Below are positions 34,561 through 45,600 of a DNA stretch of 64,000 nucleotides, in pieces. Within the stretch, counting starts at the first letter, position 1. Every line of letters starts with the position of its first letter. The DNA comes from Pseudopyrenochaeta lycopersici (taxonomy: Eukaryota > Ascomycota > Dothideomycetes > Pleosporales > Pseudopyrenochaetaceae). Under the pieces are notes generated by a model, which worked only from the letters and a program-made list of their open reading frames with translations, was not told where the DNA came from and did not search any database. The position numbers and the translations under genes were made by a program. Location: contig NHZP01000021.1 of assembly GCA_003313425.1 (NCBI GenBank), positions 744,001 through 808,000 of the forward strand. The letters run 5' to 3'.

Positions 34561-35646
34561 GATTGCGGTTGGTGACTGATTTGAAGGTTTATTTGGTAGT
34601 GGTAGGACCAATTGAGGGTGAGTGGTTGGTAAAGCGTGGAAAGAGTCGTGAGGGGATGGAGAGGAGGGATTTCTGTTGGGGACCAGGTAAATAAAGTAAA
34701 GTAGCGCTGGTGAGTTGTCAGGGAAAGGCGGTGCGCGGGAGGGGGGAGGCGGGACCCGGATTTACGTCATTGGCTGAAATAGCGGAGCGTGGGCTGATCC
34801 ATTGGGCGGCGATCATGTCGCACCGTTGCATCTCTCGCCTTGCCTGCCTCACCTTCTCCCCCACAAACATCGTGAGATTTGCTTTTGCGATACGATTGCT
34901 GGCTTCTGAGAGGACTCATAGGACTCTTCTCGTCAATTACTTGATGTCGTCCTGCTCCCACTGTTTGCCATCGTGACTTCCCCACGCAGAATCGGTCAGA
35001 CGTGCTTTCTTTTCCTGAGTCGAGAGCACAGTTTCAGTTTCGCTTCGTGTCTGTGTCACTGCACCTTGCACTTGGACCAACATCACGAGAACCACTTTCC
35101 CCCACATTTTCCAGTCCAGAGCCTCGTCGACTGCCAGCACGGTGTGCGGAGAGAGTAGTTCCTGCATATGGCGGTGATGCGCTTGCATCGTCGCGTGGCC
35201 CCTCGATGCACCCTCGACGCCTCCGAGAGCCGACCAATACGCCAATATGCAACACCCATGAAAAATCTTCAAGCTCTCAGTCTGACCGATTGCAGCAGAA
35301 GAAAGGCCCGCATTTAGCACGGGTTCGATGCATGATCTTTCATGGCCATGCGTATCACGGTCAGCAAACATTAGAAAGCTTCCTTGCTCGTTCCTCTTGG
35401 CATCCTCCAGCGAGTCATGCCTTCATTGCTCAAGAAGGCGCAGAACATATCAAGTGCCAATCGTTCACAACATTCCCTGTCAGCAACAGGGCGGGGTGAA
35501 AACCCAGTCTTCATTCCTTGTCGATCGTTTCTCCCACATTTCTAACCTTGCTTAATTTCATCTCTCCTGCACATTATCCTACTGCAAGCTTCGAACGTAG
35601 CGGACTTATACAGGAGATGTTATAATGAAATGGGTCTCATTTGCCT
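34561..35646. other. Intergenic, no gene seen
   Basis: About 1.1 kb between the HAD gene start and the F-box/ankyrin gene stop. Open frames on both strands (for example 35002-35499 plus) have no recognisable composition. Confidence 0.4.
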
Positions 35647-36891
35647 TTATAGCAATAGTTTCTGCCACTTTCGATGTTTTTTGTTTTTCGGTTTTGGAGT
35701 AGATATGAACGAGGCGCTCTCATCTGGTAGTGAGATAGTACGTAAATGCTTCGGGGCGTCTTTGTCAACCTCTGAAATCGGCACTGACGATGTGCCTGCC
35801 GTTCTCGTCTCTTCTGATCTCTGCAAACTAAGAGGCGGGAACTGTTCTGAAAGTGGTTGTTTGCGGGCAGCCCAAGACGCATGGATTGTGGATGATGAAA
35901 GACTCGGTGAACTTGAAGGCCCCAGACGAATATCGCTCTCATGAGCTTGTTTCTGGCCTAGAGATTTTAATCTTTCTCCACTATTGGCTTCTGTTTCCTG
36001 ATCCACCGCTCTTTCACCTACTTTCTGTCTCGATTTGCCCGCATGGCTCTCGCTCACATTAACCTCGCGATTACAGAAGAGCAACCGCACTCTAGAATCA
36101 GGGCTAGTTGCGCCATGGGCATAAACTTCGTCATCCGGTTCCGCACCGTTCTCAAGTAATATGGTGAGCATGTAGAAGGCGTTATCCCGTAGCTCGTGGG
36201 CTTCATCATCATTTCCCCAAAGCTCGATTCCATCCTCACCCAGCAGTTCCTCGAATGCCGAGAGACCGGTACCGGATGCTTTTAAATTTGGGTCGGCTCC
36301 TAGTTTCAGAAGATATCGCACGATTTCTCCACGATGCCAACCACAGGCGGCGTGTAGTGCGGTACGGCCGTCTTTTGAAACTGGGAAGTCGAGTGATGGA
36401 AGAAGCATGATGAGCGACTTCGCGATCTCGTCTTGAGCGCGCCCCAGTGCTATCATAAGAGGCATGGAAATTTTTGGATGGCGCAGAGGGTCCACGCCCA
36501 GATCGATTAGTACTTCGACCATGATTATGTTGCCGTCGCCAGTAGCCTTACAAAGTAATGTGTCCCACTGGGGAGGCATTGTTTTCGGGTCGTAAAAATT
36601 TGCACCGTACCGATGCAAGCGGCTGAGCGTGTCAATGTGCATGTGGTTAAATGCCCATACCACCGCACTGCTTCCGTCCTCCCGAACGTTGCGATCAAGA
36701 ATTCGGTCTACAAGAAGCCGATGCAACCTTTTGCTTGCTTGCGACAAGCGACTGAGACAGCATTGGGAATGGGCATAATCAGCGATCTCGAGGATCAGTT
36801 CGTTGGGTAGGTCGAGCAGACTAGTTGTTGCTCTCGCATTTGAAGTTATGTCGGCCATTCCTCGAGCAAGAGAGTAATATTTTGCTGCCAT
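35647..36891 (-). CDS. F-box/ankyrin-repeat protein
   Basis: Single exon, about 414 residues from ATG 36891 (36858 is an alternative, and the frame is open to 37101). Near the N-terminus, LLDLPNELILEIADYAH followed by LSRLSQASKRLHRLL is a typical F-box, which would dock to Skp1 in an SCF ubiquitin ligase. Ankyrin repeats follow: TLLCKATGDGNIIMVEVLID with LGVDPL, then RTALHAACGWHRGEIVRYLL with KLGADPN. The C-terminal 150 residues are Ser/Glu/Lys-rich, low complexity and end in a basic tail (KPKNKKHRKWQKLLL). Probable role: substrate adaptor; target unknown. The gene is divergent from a HET gene about 0.3 kb away, so the two may share control elements. Confidence 0.82.
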   Translation of the reverse strand: MAAKYYSLARGMADITSNARATTSLLDLPNELILEIADYAHSQCCLSRLSQASKRLHRLLVDRILDRNVREDGSSAVVWAFNHMHIDTLSRLHRYGANFYDPKTMPPQWDTLLCKATGDGNIIMVEVLIDLGVDPLRHPKISMPLMIALGRAQDEIAKSLIMLLPSLDFPVSKDGRTALHAACGWHRGEIVRYLLKLGADPNLKASGTGLSAFEELLGEDGIELWGNDDEAHELRDNAFYMLTILLENGAEPDDEVYAHGATSPDSRVRLLFCNREVNVSESHAGKSRQKVGERAVDQETEANSGERLKSLGQKQAHESDIRLGPSSSPSLSSSTIHASWAARKQPLSEQFPPLSLQRSEETRTAGTSSVPISEVDKDAPKHLRTISLPDESASFISTPKPKNKKHRKWQKLLL

Positions 36892-37186
36892 ATATATAAC
36901 ATCTGTCTCTTGTAGGTAGAGTGCAGAGTCATGGCAACGATTACGAGCTGAGGATGCACGTATCGAAGCGGGGCGGGGCTCTGTCGCCTGAGGATGCAGG
37001 GATCGGCTGACAGGGCTGGAGGCATCATTACGACCTCCGTCTCTCCACTCCATCCAATCCACCACGGAGAGTCTGGCAAAATGCATCCCAATACACCGCA
37101 AGAACCTGGAGCTGCTGTTTTAGCCTCGATTTAACTTAAATACCTATCGCCATACTTCCTCATGTGCTACAGCCTTGCGCGGAGAT

Positions 37187-38557
37187 ATGCGGCTCCTAAG
37201 ATGTATTGCAAACCCGGAGAACGACAATGTCGATGTCAGTCTCACTGAGTATGCAGCCTCACAAATCCCACCTTACGCAATTTTATCGCATAGATGGAGA
37301 GAGGAAGAGGTGGAATATGAGCATATGACCGGGACTCTGGAATATAAGACGCGGCGCGGCTATCCGAAGATTGAAAATTGCGCTCGCGCTGCCCTTCAGT
37401 ATGGTATCCAGTACATATGGATCGATACATGTTGCATAAACAAAAGCAGTAGTGCCGAGCTCTCAGAAGCAATTAACAGCATGTATCTGTGGTACAACGA
37501 GTCGTTGATATGCTTCGCCTTCTTAGACGACGTAATATGCCACGGTGGTGTGCCTGACCTCTCCAAGGTTAGGCGGAGCTCATGGCTCTCGCGTGGTTGG
37601 ACTCTACAAGAGCTGATAGCACCGAAGACGGTGATGTTCTACTCTATTGAGTGGACGAAGCTAGGGAGCCGTATTGATCTAGCCAACACCATCTCGGTTG
37701 CATCAGGAATAGACATAAAGATATTGCAAAACACGCGGCATTTGGATTCAGCTAGTGTTGCCGAGAAGATGTCCTGGGCTGCTACAAGGGAGACTACGAG
37801 GGTTGAGGATATCGCGTATTCACTGATGGGGCTGTGAGTCGCTCCATATCGAATATCCCGGGGCATGCTAACGCAATATAGATTTGGCGTCAGTATGCCT
37901 ACACTCTATGGTGAAGGCATACGCGCATTTCGTCGTCTTCAGCTCGAAATCATGCAGTCGACCAACGACCACACGCTCTTCGCTTGGCAAGGCACAGAGT
38001 GCAACGGAGACATGCTGGCCTCTTCACCTAGGCAGTTCAAGGGCTGCCACATATTTCAACCCATTTCTTACACGGAATTCATATCCAGATTTGGCGTCCC
38101 AGACCCAAAGCCAGATTTTTCCATGACTAATGCAGGCCTGCATATTCAGCTCCCAATGCTCGTCAACCCCAATGAGATAAACCCTGATTCGTTCATTGCT
38201 TTCCTCGCTTGTGTGCGCGTTGATCCTGTGAATCGCATCTTCGCTCGCATATTCCTCGAGCGAACCGACAGTCAGAGTTTCAGCGGATTTCATCGAGTAG
38301 TCAAAAACGGGCATACAATCGAGGCCGAATTAAGTACAAACAGTAGCAAAGTCGCCACACAAACAGTTTGGATCGCACCAAAACGAACCAGAGTTGTTAT
38401 GAGGCGTGGAGAAGAGTATGTTCCGAGTAGAGTGATCACATTTAATGCGAAGCCGAGTAGGCGAGATAGCTGGCAGATGGTGGAAGGGTTTGTTGGTAGT
38501 TTAAGACGGCGCAGTGGCATTGGGACCATTAGAAAGAGAGCAGGAGGCCCGACGTGA
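37187..38557 (+). CDS. HET-domain protein
   Basis: Two exons, 37187-37833 and 37882-38557, in phase; 440 residues. The HET domain is near the N-terminus: PYAILSHRWREEEVEYEHM, YPKIENCARAALQYGIQYIW, IDTCCINKSSSAELSEAINS, then SRGWTLQELIAPKTVMFYS. Across the intron it continues IAYSLMGL/FGVSMPTLYGEG, the conserved segment after HET in the 'vegetative incompatibility protein HET-E-like' group. The C-terminal 200 residues have no NACHT, WD or ankyrin repeats, so this is a stand-alone HET protein that would need an upstream sensor. The F-box/ankyrin gene lies head-to-head with it. Confidence 0.93.
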
Positions 38558-39566
38558 TTGCCAGAGGTGAATACCTGACATTCTTTGCTTGTTGGTAATG
38601 TTTTCGTACCTACGTACAAGTTCATAGGCGGTGGTACTGCAGTAATTTACTTTGAGCGAGTCCAGGAGAGATCATGGACCTGACGCCGATGAAGTATTGG
38701 GCTTACGGGGGTGTTGGGGAAAGGCCCCGGCCCTGTGTCACTGTGCTTCAAACGAATACAGGAGAAATAATGAAATCGGATTAAATGACAGATGTACCGG
38801 GTTCCGTACCTTTGTCCCAGTCGCATTTGTCAGAAATATTGTCCTCGGCTTTCGAGAACAGTCTGGTGAGCGATCGCTAATGGTAGTGATGTGAGTTTGG
38901 CTTGATTTCAGCCTTGTCGGCAACAGACTGGTCTTCATCCGCAGAAAAGGTATCGCCTTGGTCAGCATGAGTAAGATGCATCCTAAGCCTTGCACGCCTT
39001 GCGTTCACCCTGGTAATTACGCTAAGCCAACAATGCCCCTCCTGCAGCACCACGTCGAACCCAGGTCATCTACTGGCTCAGTGGGTACTTGTGGGAGTAT
39101 GGTATAGTTTTCTACGATATGTTCGTGTCCACCGTGATTATTGCAAGAATAATTGAAGTTTCTACTTTAAAAACCAGATCTGTATGGTATCAGAGACGAA
39201 GAGAATGCGGCCACGCATACGAAACACTTACAGCGCACGCTCTGCATGGTCGCACCCAATCCTCGCAATAGTACCAACTGACTCTTAACCTTCTACAGAC
39301 TCAAGGGTACGCCCATTGTCGCTGAATTTACAGAGAGAAGCTCTCAGGTCTCAGCAGAGGAAACGGCTTTGCTGAAGGAGTGAACGAAGAAGTCGACGTT
39401 GAGTATTTAACTGCGATCAGGTCCTGATCATATTACTTTCATGTAAGAAGACTTCTCTTGGTCAAATCTTTTTCTCCCCCTCATTATTTCTTTTCTTTGT
39501 CTCTGGAAGTGGACTTGACCTCAGCCCTGTTGCACTGTCAAAAGTGTTTGACAGTAGCATTTCGAT
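38558..39566. other. Intergenic between convergent genes, no gene seen
   Basis: About 1 kb. No supported gene, RNA or repeat. Confidence 0.4.
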
Positions 39567-40454
39567 CTACGTCTCCAGCCATAACTTTGATTTACCCCAC
39601 CCTGGAATCATGATATTCTCATTCTCGAAAAACATCCCACTCAGCCTCTCTGATTCCTTCCCAATACCGCCATTCTCATCGCCTCCATGTCCTAGGTCGC
39701 CGATAGCCAATCTAACAGCCGTTCGCGCGCCTTCTTCAAGTGTCTTTGGCGGTGTGCCCTGCCCTTGCCTTCCCATATCCGTGTTGACCCAACCAGGGCA
39801 GCAAGAATTCACCAGGACATTCGAGTGTTTTTGGGCAAGAACAATCGTGAGCGTGTTTACTAAGGCTTTACTGACTTTGTAGCTACGGGCTCCGCTACCC
39901 CAGCCAGCACTCTGTTGCATGTCGGCACCGCTCCTCATGTCATCTAGGTAATGCTTCGCTAGTGCATCGGTGTCAGCAATTGTCGCGGCTTTGCGAATAC
40001 GGGTTTGAAGATCAGATCCGTAGGTACTAAATGCATTGTATCCGCTAGTTAGGTTTACGATGCGCGATCCAGGTCGAATATTGGGTTGTGCTAGGAAGGC
40101 TTCGCTCATGTCTCTTGTGCCACCATAGTTCGTCCAAATAGTCTCTGCGGCATACTCTGGGGTCTCGCGATAGTCGTTTGATACAGCAGCATTATTGATG
40201 AGAATGTCGATTGTATCATGTTCTTTGAGAAGCTGCTGGAAGAATGACTGAATGGAAGAGCGATTGGTAATATCAAGCGCGCAGTATCGAACTTTGTTGG
40301 GAGCAAATACCTCAATCCCAGTGTCAGTGCCTGTTCGGGAGGTCGCGTATATTGTTAGAGGCCGCTCGAGATTTTGCTGTGCCAGGCATGTTGTTATGCC
40401 TTTCCCGACGCCTCGATTAGAGCCGGTAACTACGACAACAAGACTGTCTAACAT
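39567..40454 (-). CDS. Carbonyl-reductase-like short-chain dehydrogenase (SDR)
   Basis: Single exon, 295 residues. The Rossmann NADP(H) motif TGSNRGVGKG is at residues 10-19, NNAAV near 88, catalytic Ser about 137 (NLTSGYN), and YKVSK with Tyr192 and Lys196. A long insertion between Ser and Tyr (residues 145-190) is characteristic of CBR1-type carbonyl reductases. CCPGWVNTDMG follows as expected. Predicted reaction: NADPH-dependent reduction of ketones or quinones in the cytosol; the substrate is unknown. No operon-like neighbour. Confidence 0.93.
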   Translation of the reverse strand: MLDSLVVVVTGSNRGVGKGITTCLAQQNLERPLTIYATSRTGTDTGIEVFAPNKVRYCALDITNRSSIQSFFQQLLKEHDTIDILINNAAVSNDYRETPEYAAETIWTNYGGTRDMSEAFLAQPNIRPGSRIVNLTSGYNAFSTYGSDLQTRIRKAATIADTDALAKHYLDDMRSGADMQQSAGWGSGARSYKVSKALVNTLTIVLAQKHSNVLVNSCCPGWVNTDMGRQGQGTPPKTLEEGARTAVRLAIGDLGHGGDENGGIGKESERLSGMFFENENIMIPGWGKSKLWLET

Positions 40455-40860
40455 CTCGTGGAATCAAGTGAAGAATTATGGCCCTCCAAATCGATGGAGA
40501 AATGAGCGATCTAAAAGCCCTTTGAAACTCATCAGCTTAGAAGATTTCGATGAACACGATCTAACCCGGTTTGGTAATGTTGCTAAACCCGAATGGGTCG
40601 TTCTTACGTAGAGGAAAGGGCGGGAGAATGGTTACAGCGCCCTTTTTACCATCTATAACGAGATATACGAATAAACGTGAAATATATATTATCATGCCCT
40701 TTCAGCACTTTTTGTTCGTACTTAGTGATATGTTTAATTCGTCTGGCCTCTTTGGCCCCACTTCAACCATGCCACCATTACATCATCTTTTATAACTTCG
40801 CTGATCAATTGACGTCAATGTATTTCGACTTAATATTATAAAAGAATCTGCACAACTTCC
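40455..40860. other. Intergenic, no gene seen
   Basis: Spacer upstream of the 5S rRNA gene and of the divergent SDR. It is AT-rich close to the 5S start. Confidence 0.4.
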
Positions 40861-40979
40861 ACATACGACCATAGGATCTTGTGAACAGCGCTTCCCGTTC
40901 GCTCAGCGGTACTTAAGCAAGATACCGGCGGATTAGTAGTCAGGTGGGTGACCACTGGCGAATCCCCGCTGTTGTATGT
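40861..40979 (+). rRNA. 5S ribosomal RNA
   Basis: 119-nt match to the fungal 5S consensus. It begins ACATACGACCATAGGA, contains the loop/stem region CTTCCCGTTCGCTCAGCGG and the internal control region elements TTAAGCAAG and GTAGTCAGGTGGGTGACCAC, and ends CGCTGTTGTATGT pairing with the 5' end. A T-run terminator follows directly. The gene stands alone between protein genes, the dispersed arrangement seen in Pezizomycotina, rather than inside the rDNA repeat. Confidence 0.97.
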
Positions 40980-40985
40980 TTTTTT
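40980..40985 (+). terminator. Pol III terminator of the 5S gene
   Basis: Run of T residues directly after the 5S 3' end, with a second T-run about six bases further on; typical for RNA polymerase III termination. Confidence 0.85.
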
Positions 40986-41705
40986 CTCTGTTTTTTTTCG
41001 CCATAGAATGCTCCGGCTACATCACAATGGATCCACAACAGAGCGGTGACGTTGTTGTCCTAACTCTCCAGCTTCACCAATTGATCTCTACTTTCTCGTT
41101 CTACATGAGATGTATGCATACTTCTCTTTCCCCGGGAACTTTTTTTAATTAACTCTTTCACAGTAGATTAGCGAAAAAAGCGCAGAAGGAATTCGCTTTA
41201 AGTTCAAACACTTAAGAAAGAAGCGGGAATGGTACTTCATCGGCATTTATATGCAGCAAACGGTAGACTATGTTCATTCAGATAAACGCATATACGTTCA
41301 AATATAACATGGATGGTGGCGGTGATGGCCGGGTGTTAATGTAATGTCATGAGAAAGACTCCTTGACCTTGAGCGTTCGGATGATTTCGGTGAAACACTA
41401 GTAGTTGTGTGACATTCTTCAGAGGACGTCAAAATCATGCATACTAGTACCCTCTCAACATTAGCCTAAGATAATATTACCATTTCAATGTACAAATTAG
41501 GCTCCACTAACTAATTTTCTTCCGGGGGAGAAGAGCCAGCAATGGATTACGCTCAACATACATCCCATATGAGAAAATTTGCTTGATGCAATTATTGTAA
41601 CCCCAATGAACACTCCAACACTGAAACCGGAACCATATTCACTCAAACGTGGAACCTTGAAATCTACTTCTGACCTCCTTGACGTATAGAGGTCTCAATT
41701 GACAA
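40986..41705. other. Intergenic, no gene seen
   Basis: About 720 AT-leaning bases between 5S and the coiled-coil gene. Nothing supported. Confidence 0.4.
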
Positions 41706-43292
41706 CTAAACCGGTAGCCCTCTCTCACTATCTTCGAGTCTCCGGGCCACGCCATAACTCTTCGCAATGGCCACTGCGCTTTTGGTTACCCCAGCTATAC
41801 TCATAGCGGTTGATGTTAAGCTATTCTCTGCATCTACCGTAAGTCTCTCCATAATAGCTATCTCTCCAGCGACGGAAGATTTGAGCCTCTGAAGGGCGTC
41901 TTGCGCAGTACTCTCTAATTTTGCCGCTTTTGCTGCTTCGTCTTCTGAACTCTTTAGCTTGATTTGGTATTCCAAGACTTCCTCTCGAAGTTCTTTGACT
42001 ATCTTCTCAGTGGCGGCAGCTTGTGTTTTTGTCGCGGCTAGTACGGAACTGAGCATGTTTGACTGTTGCCTGAGGGTCTTGTACACCTGTGTAGCTTGAT
42101 CAGAACGCTGTTGTAGCTGCGTGTTATCAGTAACAATCTTGTTAATTTGTTCCCGGAGTTCTTCTCTTTCCACGGTAAGGGCGGCGTTGCTTGCATACAG
42201 CTGGGTGTTTTCTCCAGTCACCGCATTCAGTCGAAGCCTTAGCTGAGCATTCTCATGTTTGCCGGCTTGAAGGCTGAGTTTCAAGAAATTCATTGCCTTA
42301 TTATTATCTTCTAATGAAAATGGTAGTTGATTACTCGACTCTGTGATATAAGATACCTGTAAGCTTTGTGTTTGGAGACCGGATGACGCGACCGGATGTC
42401 CATCTACATCGAGATGTGCAGCATGCACTGAATTGACTGCTATAAATGAGTTTAGCAATCCTGTGTAGAACATGAAAGTCTACATACTAGTATTTTCTTC
42501 GTCCTTGTTTTGTCGATTTTTCTTTTGCAACATCTTCATTTCTTGATTCAAGACTATGGAGCCACGCTTTCTCTCTAGCTAGTATTAGACAACCCTATAT
42601 TCAAACATATATTTTGGTGATTACTCACCTGAGGTAGAAGTGATCTGAGGTAGAATTGTAGTCTTGTCTCGATTGTTCCTTGGAGGGGTTCGTATCGTTG
42701 TCAGATCCGAAATACGCGATTGGGGGTCCAAAAAGATGCCGCTCTTAACAATAGAAGTGCATGCTCGCTTGAAGTCGTTCCAGAAAGAGCTATACTGAGA
42801 GAAATGCTGAAGATAACCTGACTTCACGAAATAGTAGAGTACGACCGCTCTGCACCTAGCCAAAATCGTACTATGTGATGGTCTTCCTTCTATAAGGTCG
42901 CAAAAAGGTTCATCGAACTCGACACAGAACAAGTCTCCACCGGAGAGAATGCTGGAATATGGCGAATCAGTGGGCCGGTACATGTACCCAACCTGATTAC
43001 TCATATCGCCATACACAAACGCGTACACTCGAGGATGAGAACCTCCAGGCCCGTCATCATAATGACCCACGTCTAGCATAGTCTTCAATATGTTTTTTGG
43101 TACAAGGTCCTTTCGCCAGTTCCCGGCCTCGATATTGTGCAATTCGAAATTGAGGGTTTGGACGGAAGGGATACTGTCGAAATGACTGGGAATTGATGCA
43201 CCAGCAAGCCTTTGAATATCGGATAAAGTCCAAAGCAAGATGTTCTCGGCATCTGGGGCACTAACAGGATGTGGGGTGCCAACGGGCTCCAT
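41706..43292 (-). CDS. Coiled-coil protein of unknown family
   Basis: Model with exons 43292-42629, 42574-42488 and 42439-41706, all in phase; 494 residues. The N-terminal 220 residues form a globular region with no recognised domain (ILLWTLSDIQRLAGASIPSH; VYAFVYGDMSNQVGYMYRP; GDLFCVEFDEPFCDL). The middle exon is strongly basic and charged (ERKRGSIVLNQEMKMLQKKN). The C-terminal 200 residues are a long heptad coiled-coil (NAALTVEREELREQINKIV; EKIVKELREEVLEYQIKL). No signal peptide or membrane segment. The two-intron model is supported by donors GTGAGT and GTATGT and by restored phase, though the acceptor of intron 1 has two possible AGs four bases apart; only one keeps the frame for the next exon. 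Function unknown. Confidence 0.7.
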
Positions 43293-45600
43293 GTCCACGA
43301 GTTGTGATCAAGGTCCTGGAATCAACGACGAAGCCGAGCACGAAGGGGGTGTCTTTAAGCTCTTGACTGGGGTCAGTTCATGATTATACTACTTTGATGT
43401 AAGAAAATACCATTTAATACAATTGCTTACCCGCTCCTACTCTCGTTCTTCGGTTTGAACAATTGGACCTTATGTCAGCCCGCGACTCCTGGTGATATTT
43501 TATGACGGTGTTGCTAGGTCAAGTTGAAGCAATGCCCAGAACAAATTGAATCCTACATGAAGTGAAGCTCAGGTATTGATTTCAAGAAGTGAAGTGAAGG
43601 CGACTTGGTAATCATGGGTGAGTTCGAGGACCAGGAACGACAGCCGATAGCAACTTGGTAGGCGAGCGTTTGTGAGCTATAATAGCAATCTGAGACGCCG
43701 AATGGATAAAAACAAAAAGTACAATGACTGTTCGAGTGAGTGAAAAGGCGATGAGGCCGAAAAGTTTTCTATAGTGGAAGTAAATACAATGCTGCCGGAA
43801 AGCGCTTGATGAGTGCCAGAAAATACTGCATGTGAGAGAATTACTTCTTGACACAAGTGACGACCAGTCGCAGAACAAACAGTTGAAAAGGGCTAAAAAA
43901 TGAGCTTCAAGCCATTATTAGGGATGCTGTAAGTAAGTTCGCAGCAGTTGAGAGAGCTTCAGGTTCCTATTCAGCCGAATCGGTTCGATCAGCTTCCATA
44001 AATAGTAGCTTTTTGGTCGTTTCTTATATTTATTGAGTGAGTTTATGTGAGCATGTTTGATAGCGGAAGGGTAGCAAGAAGACGCGCGTTTCCCCCGCGA
44101 TGTCAACGCGCCGACATAAAATGATGTCCCTCGCGCTTGAATGACAAGACCGACAATGACCTTTGGTATCCACTATTTTTCATCATTCGAAAGCAACGTT
44201 AGTCTCGATAATGTTCGCGATTTCCGGCCTTTCTACTGTAACTACATGGCATACTTGCCGAATTGTAGGTTAACTCAGCCGCCGCGTGAATATATCAAAA
44301 CCTAAGTAGGAGCCCTTTTTCATAATAGACGGATGTGCTGCGATCCGATGCTTATGATTACGCAGGAGTTCTCTAGCACAGAGACTTTGCAGAGCAAGTC
44401 AGGCACCTAGCGATACGAATGTGTGCTTTTTCCGCAGACTTTTCAAGCTGACCTTGTGCTTGCATAATGTGAATCCATCGACTAACTCTTTTCATGATCT
44501 TTCAAGAAATCGCAGACGAGTTGAGACACGTGGAACCATCCACATCGCATTGAGACCATGTCCTTGACATGTAATGCGTACAAGCCTTACGCGGCTCGAT
44601 GTTTTGAAGCCGCAGCTGGCTAACCCGCACTTGTCACCATTTAGAATCCATCTATAAGCATAAGGATAATGAATGTAGTTATAGTTATAGGATGTGGAGG
44701 CCGATTCCTTCAATACTACTAGCTCAGCGTCGGTCACCACACGACAGGAACGAGGTCGGGCGGTTTGGGAAAACTTGGACAACAACCTCCTCTAGCCGGA
44801 CAGATAGTCAGTATTAATGCGCATTACCCTGAGGGACGTTGAAGTACTGCAAGAAGCTGTGGAGAGAACCACAAGGCGAGCCATCGGCATCCAGCCTGCT
44901 CCCGTTGGGGTCATGTCGTTTTGCCTCTTGGGACTGTCTACGAAAAGCACACAAAAAAGTTGCACTGCATACAAGTGTACTATGCAAAGCCAGATGTATC
45001 GTACGACGAAAATGTTCAGTCCTTGTCTTGTCTCGAGATCACGTTGGCGCCCACTGCCCAGTCGGCTTCATTTCCACGTCAAGGTACCCCTGTTATCATC
45101 CCGCTGTCTTGATCCACAATAGACACACGGGGCCGATGCCCGCGCGCCACAGCTGTCGAAACCAATTTCAACGGTTGGTGGCTTTCGTACGGTGAAATGT
45201 CACTCCATCCTCTTTCTGCACGTCAACATCCGTCTCCTGCATTAGCAGGGTGATCTAGACCAAATCATCTCTAATACCCCAGATTTTCACAGGTTTCGTG
45301 GGCTGCATGTTCCTAAATGCTCGAGCGCTGAGTCGGCGGTATTCGCTTCCTGCGGCGCCACGGAACTTGAGGCGCAATCTCACAACCTGGATCCTACCAC
45401 CGCTACTCCCAGTGTGCCAGATTGCGTCCAGCCACAGGGGCTGCGAAAAACTTCGTTGAGTTGGCGAATTTCTCCATACCAGCTATCGTCGAGCTCATTA
45501 CTAGCCGTCACTGCCATCACGAAGTTTAGCGCCCAGTCAGAACTCTAACGTCGCAGCTCGATACACATGCCGAGTTTGTGGTTCCGCCTCGCCGCGACAA
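43293..45600. other. Intergenic, no gene seen
   Basis: About 2.3 kb between divergent genes. Short frames only (for example 43612-43878 and 44492-44785 minus, 44817-45195 plus), none convincing. No terminal repeats seen. Confidence 0.45.

Noticed and set aside
35002..35499. Plus-strand frame of 165 residues
   Set aside because: Low-complexity His/Ser/Pro text without a recognisable domain; lies in the spacer between two real genes.
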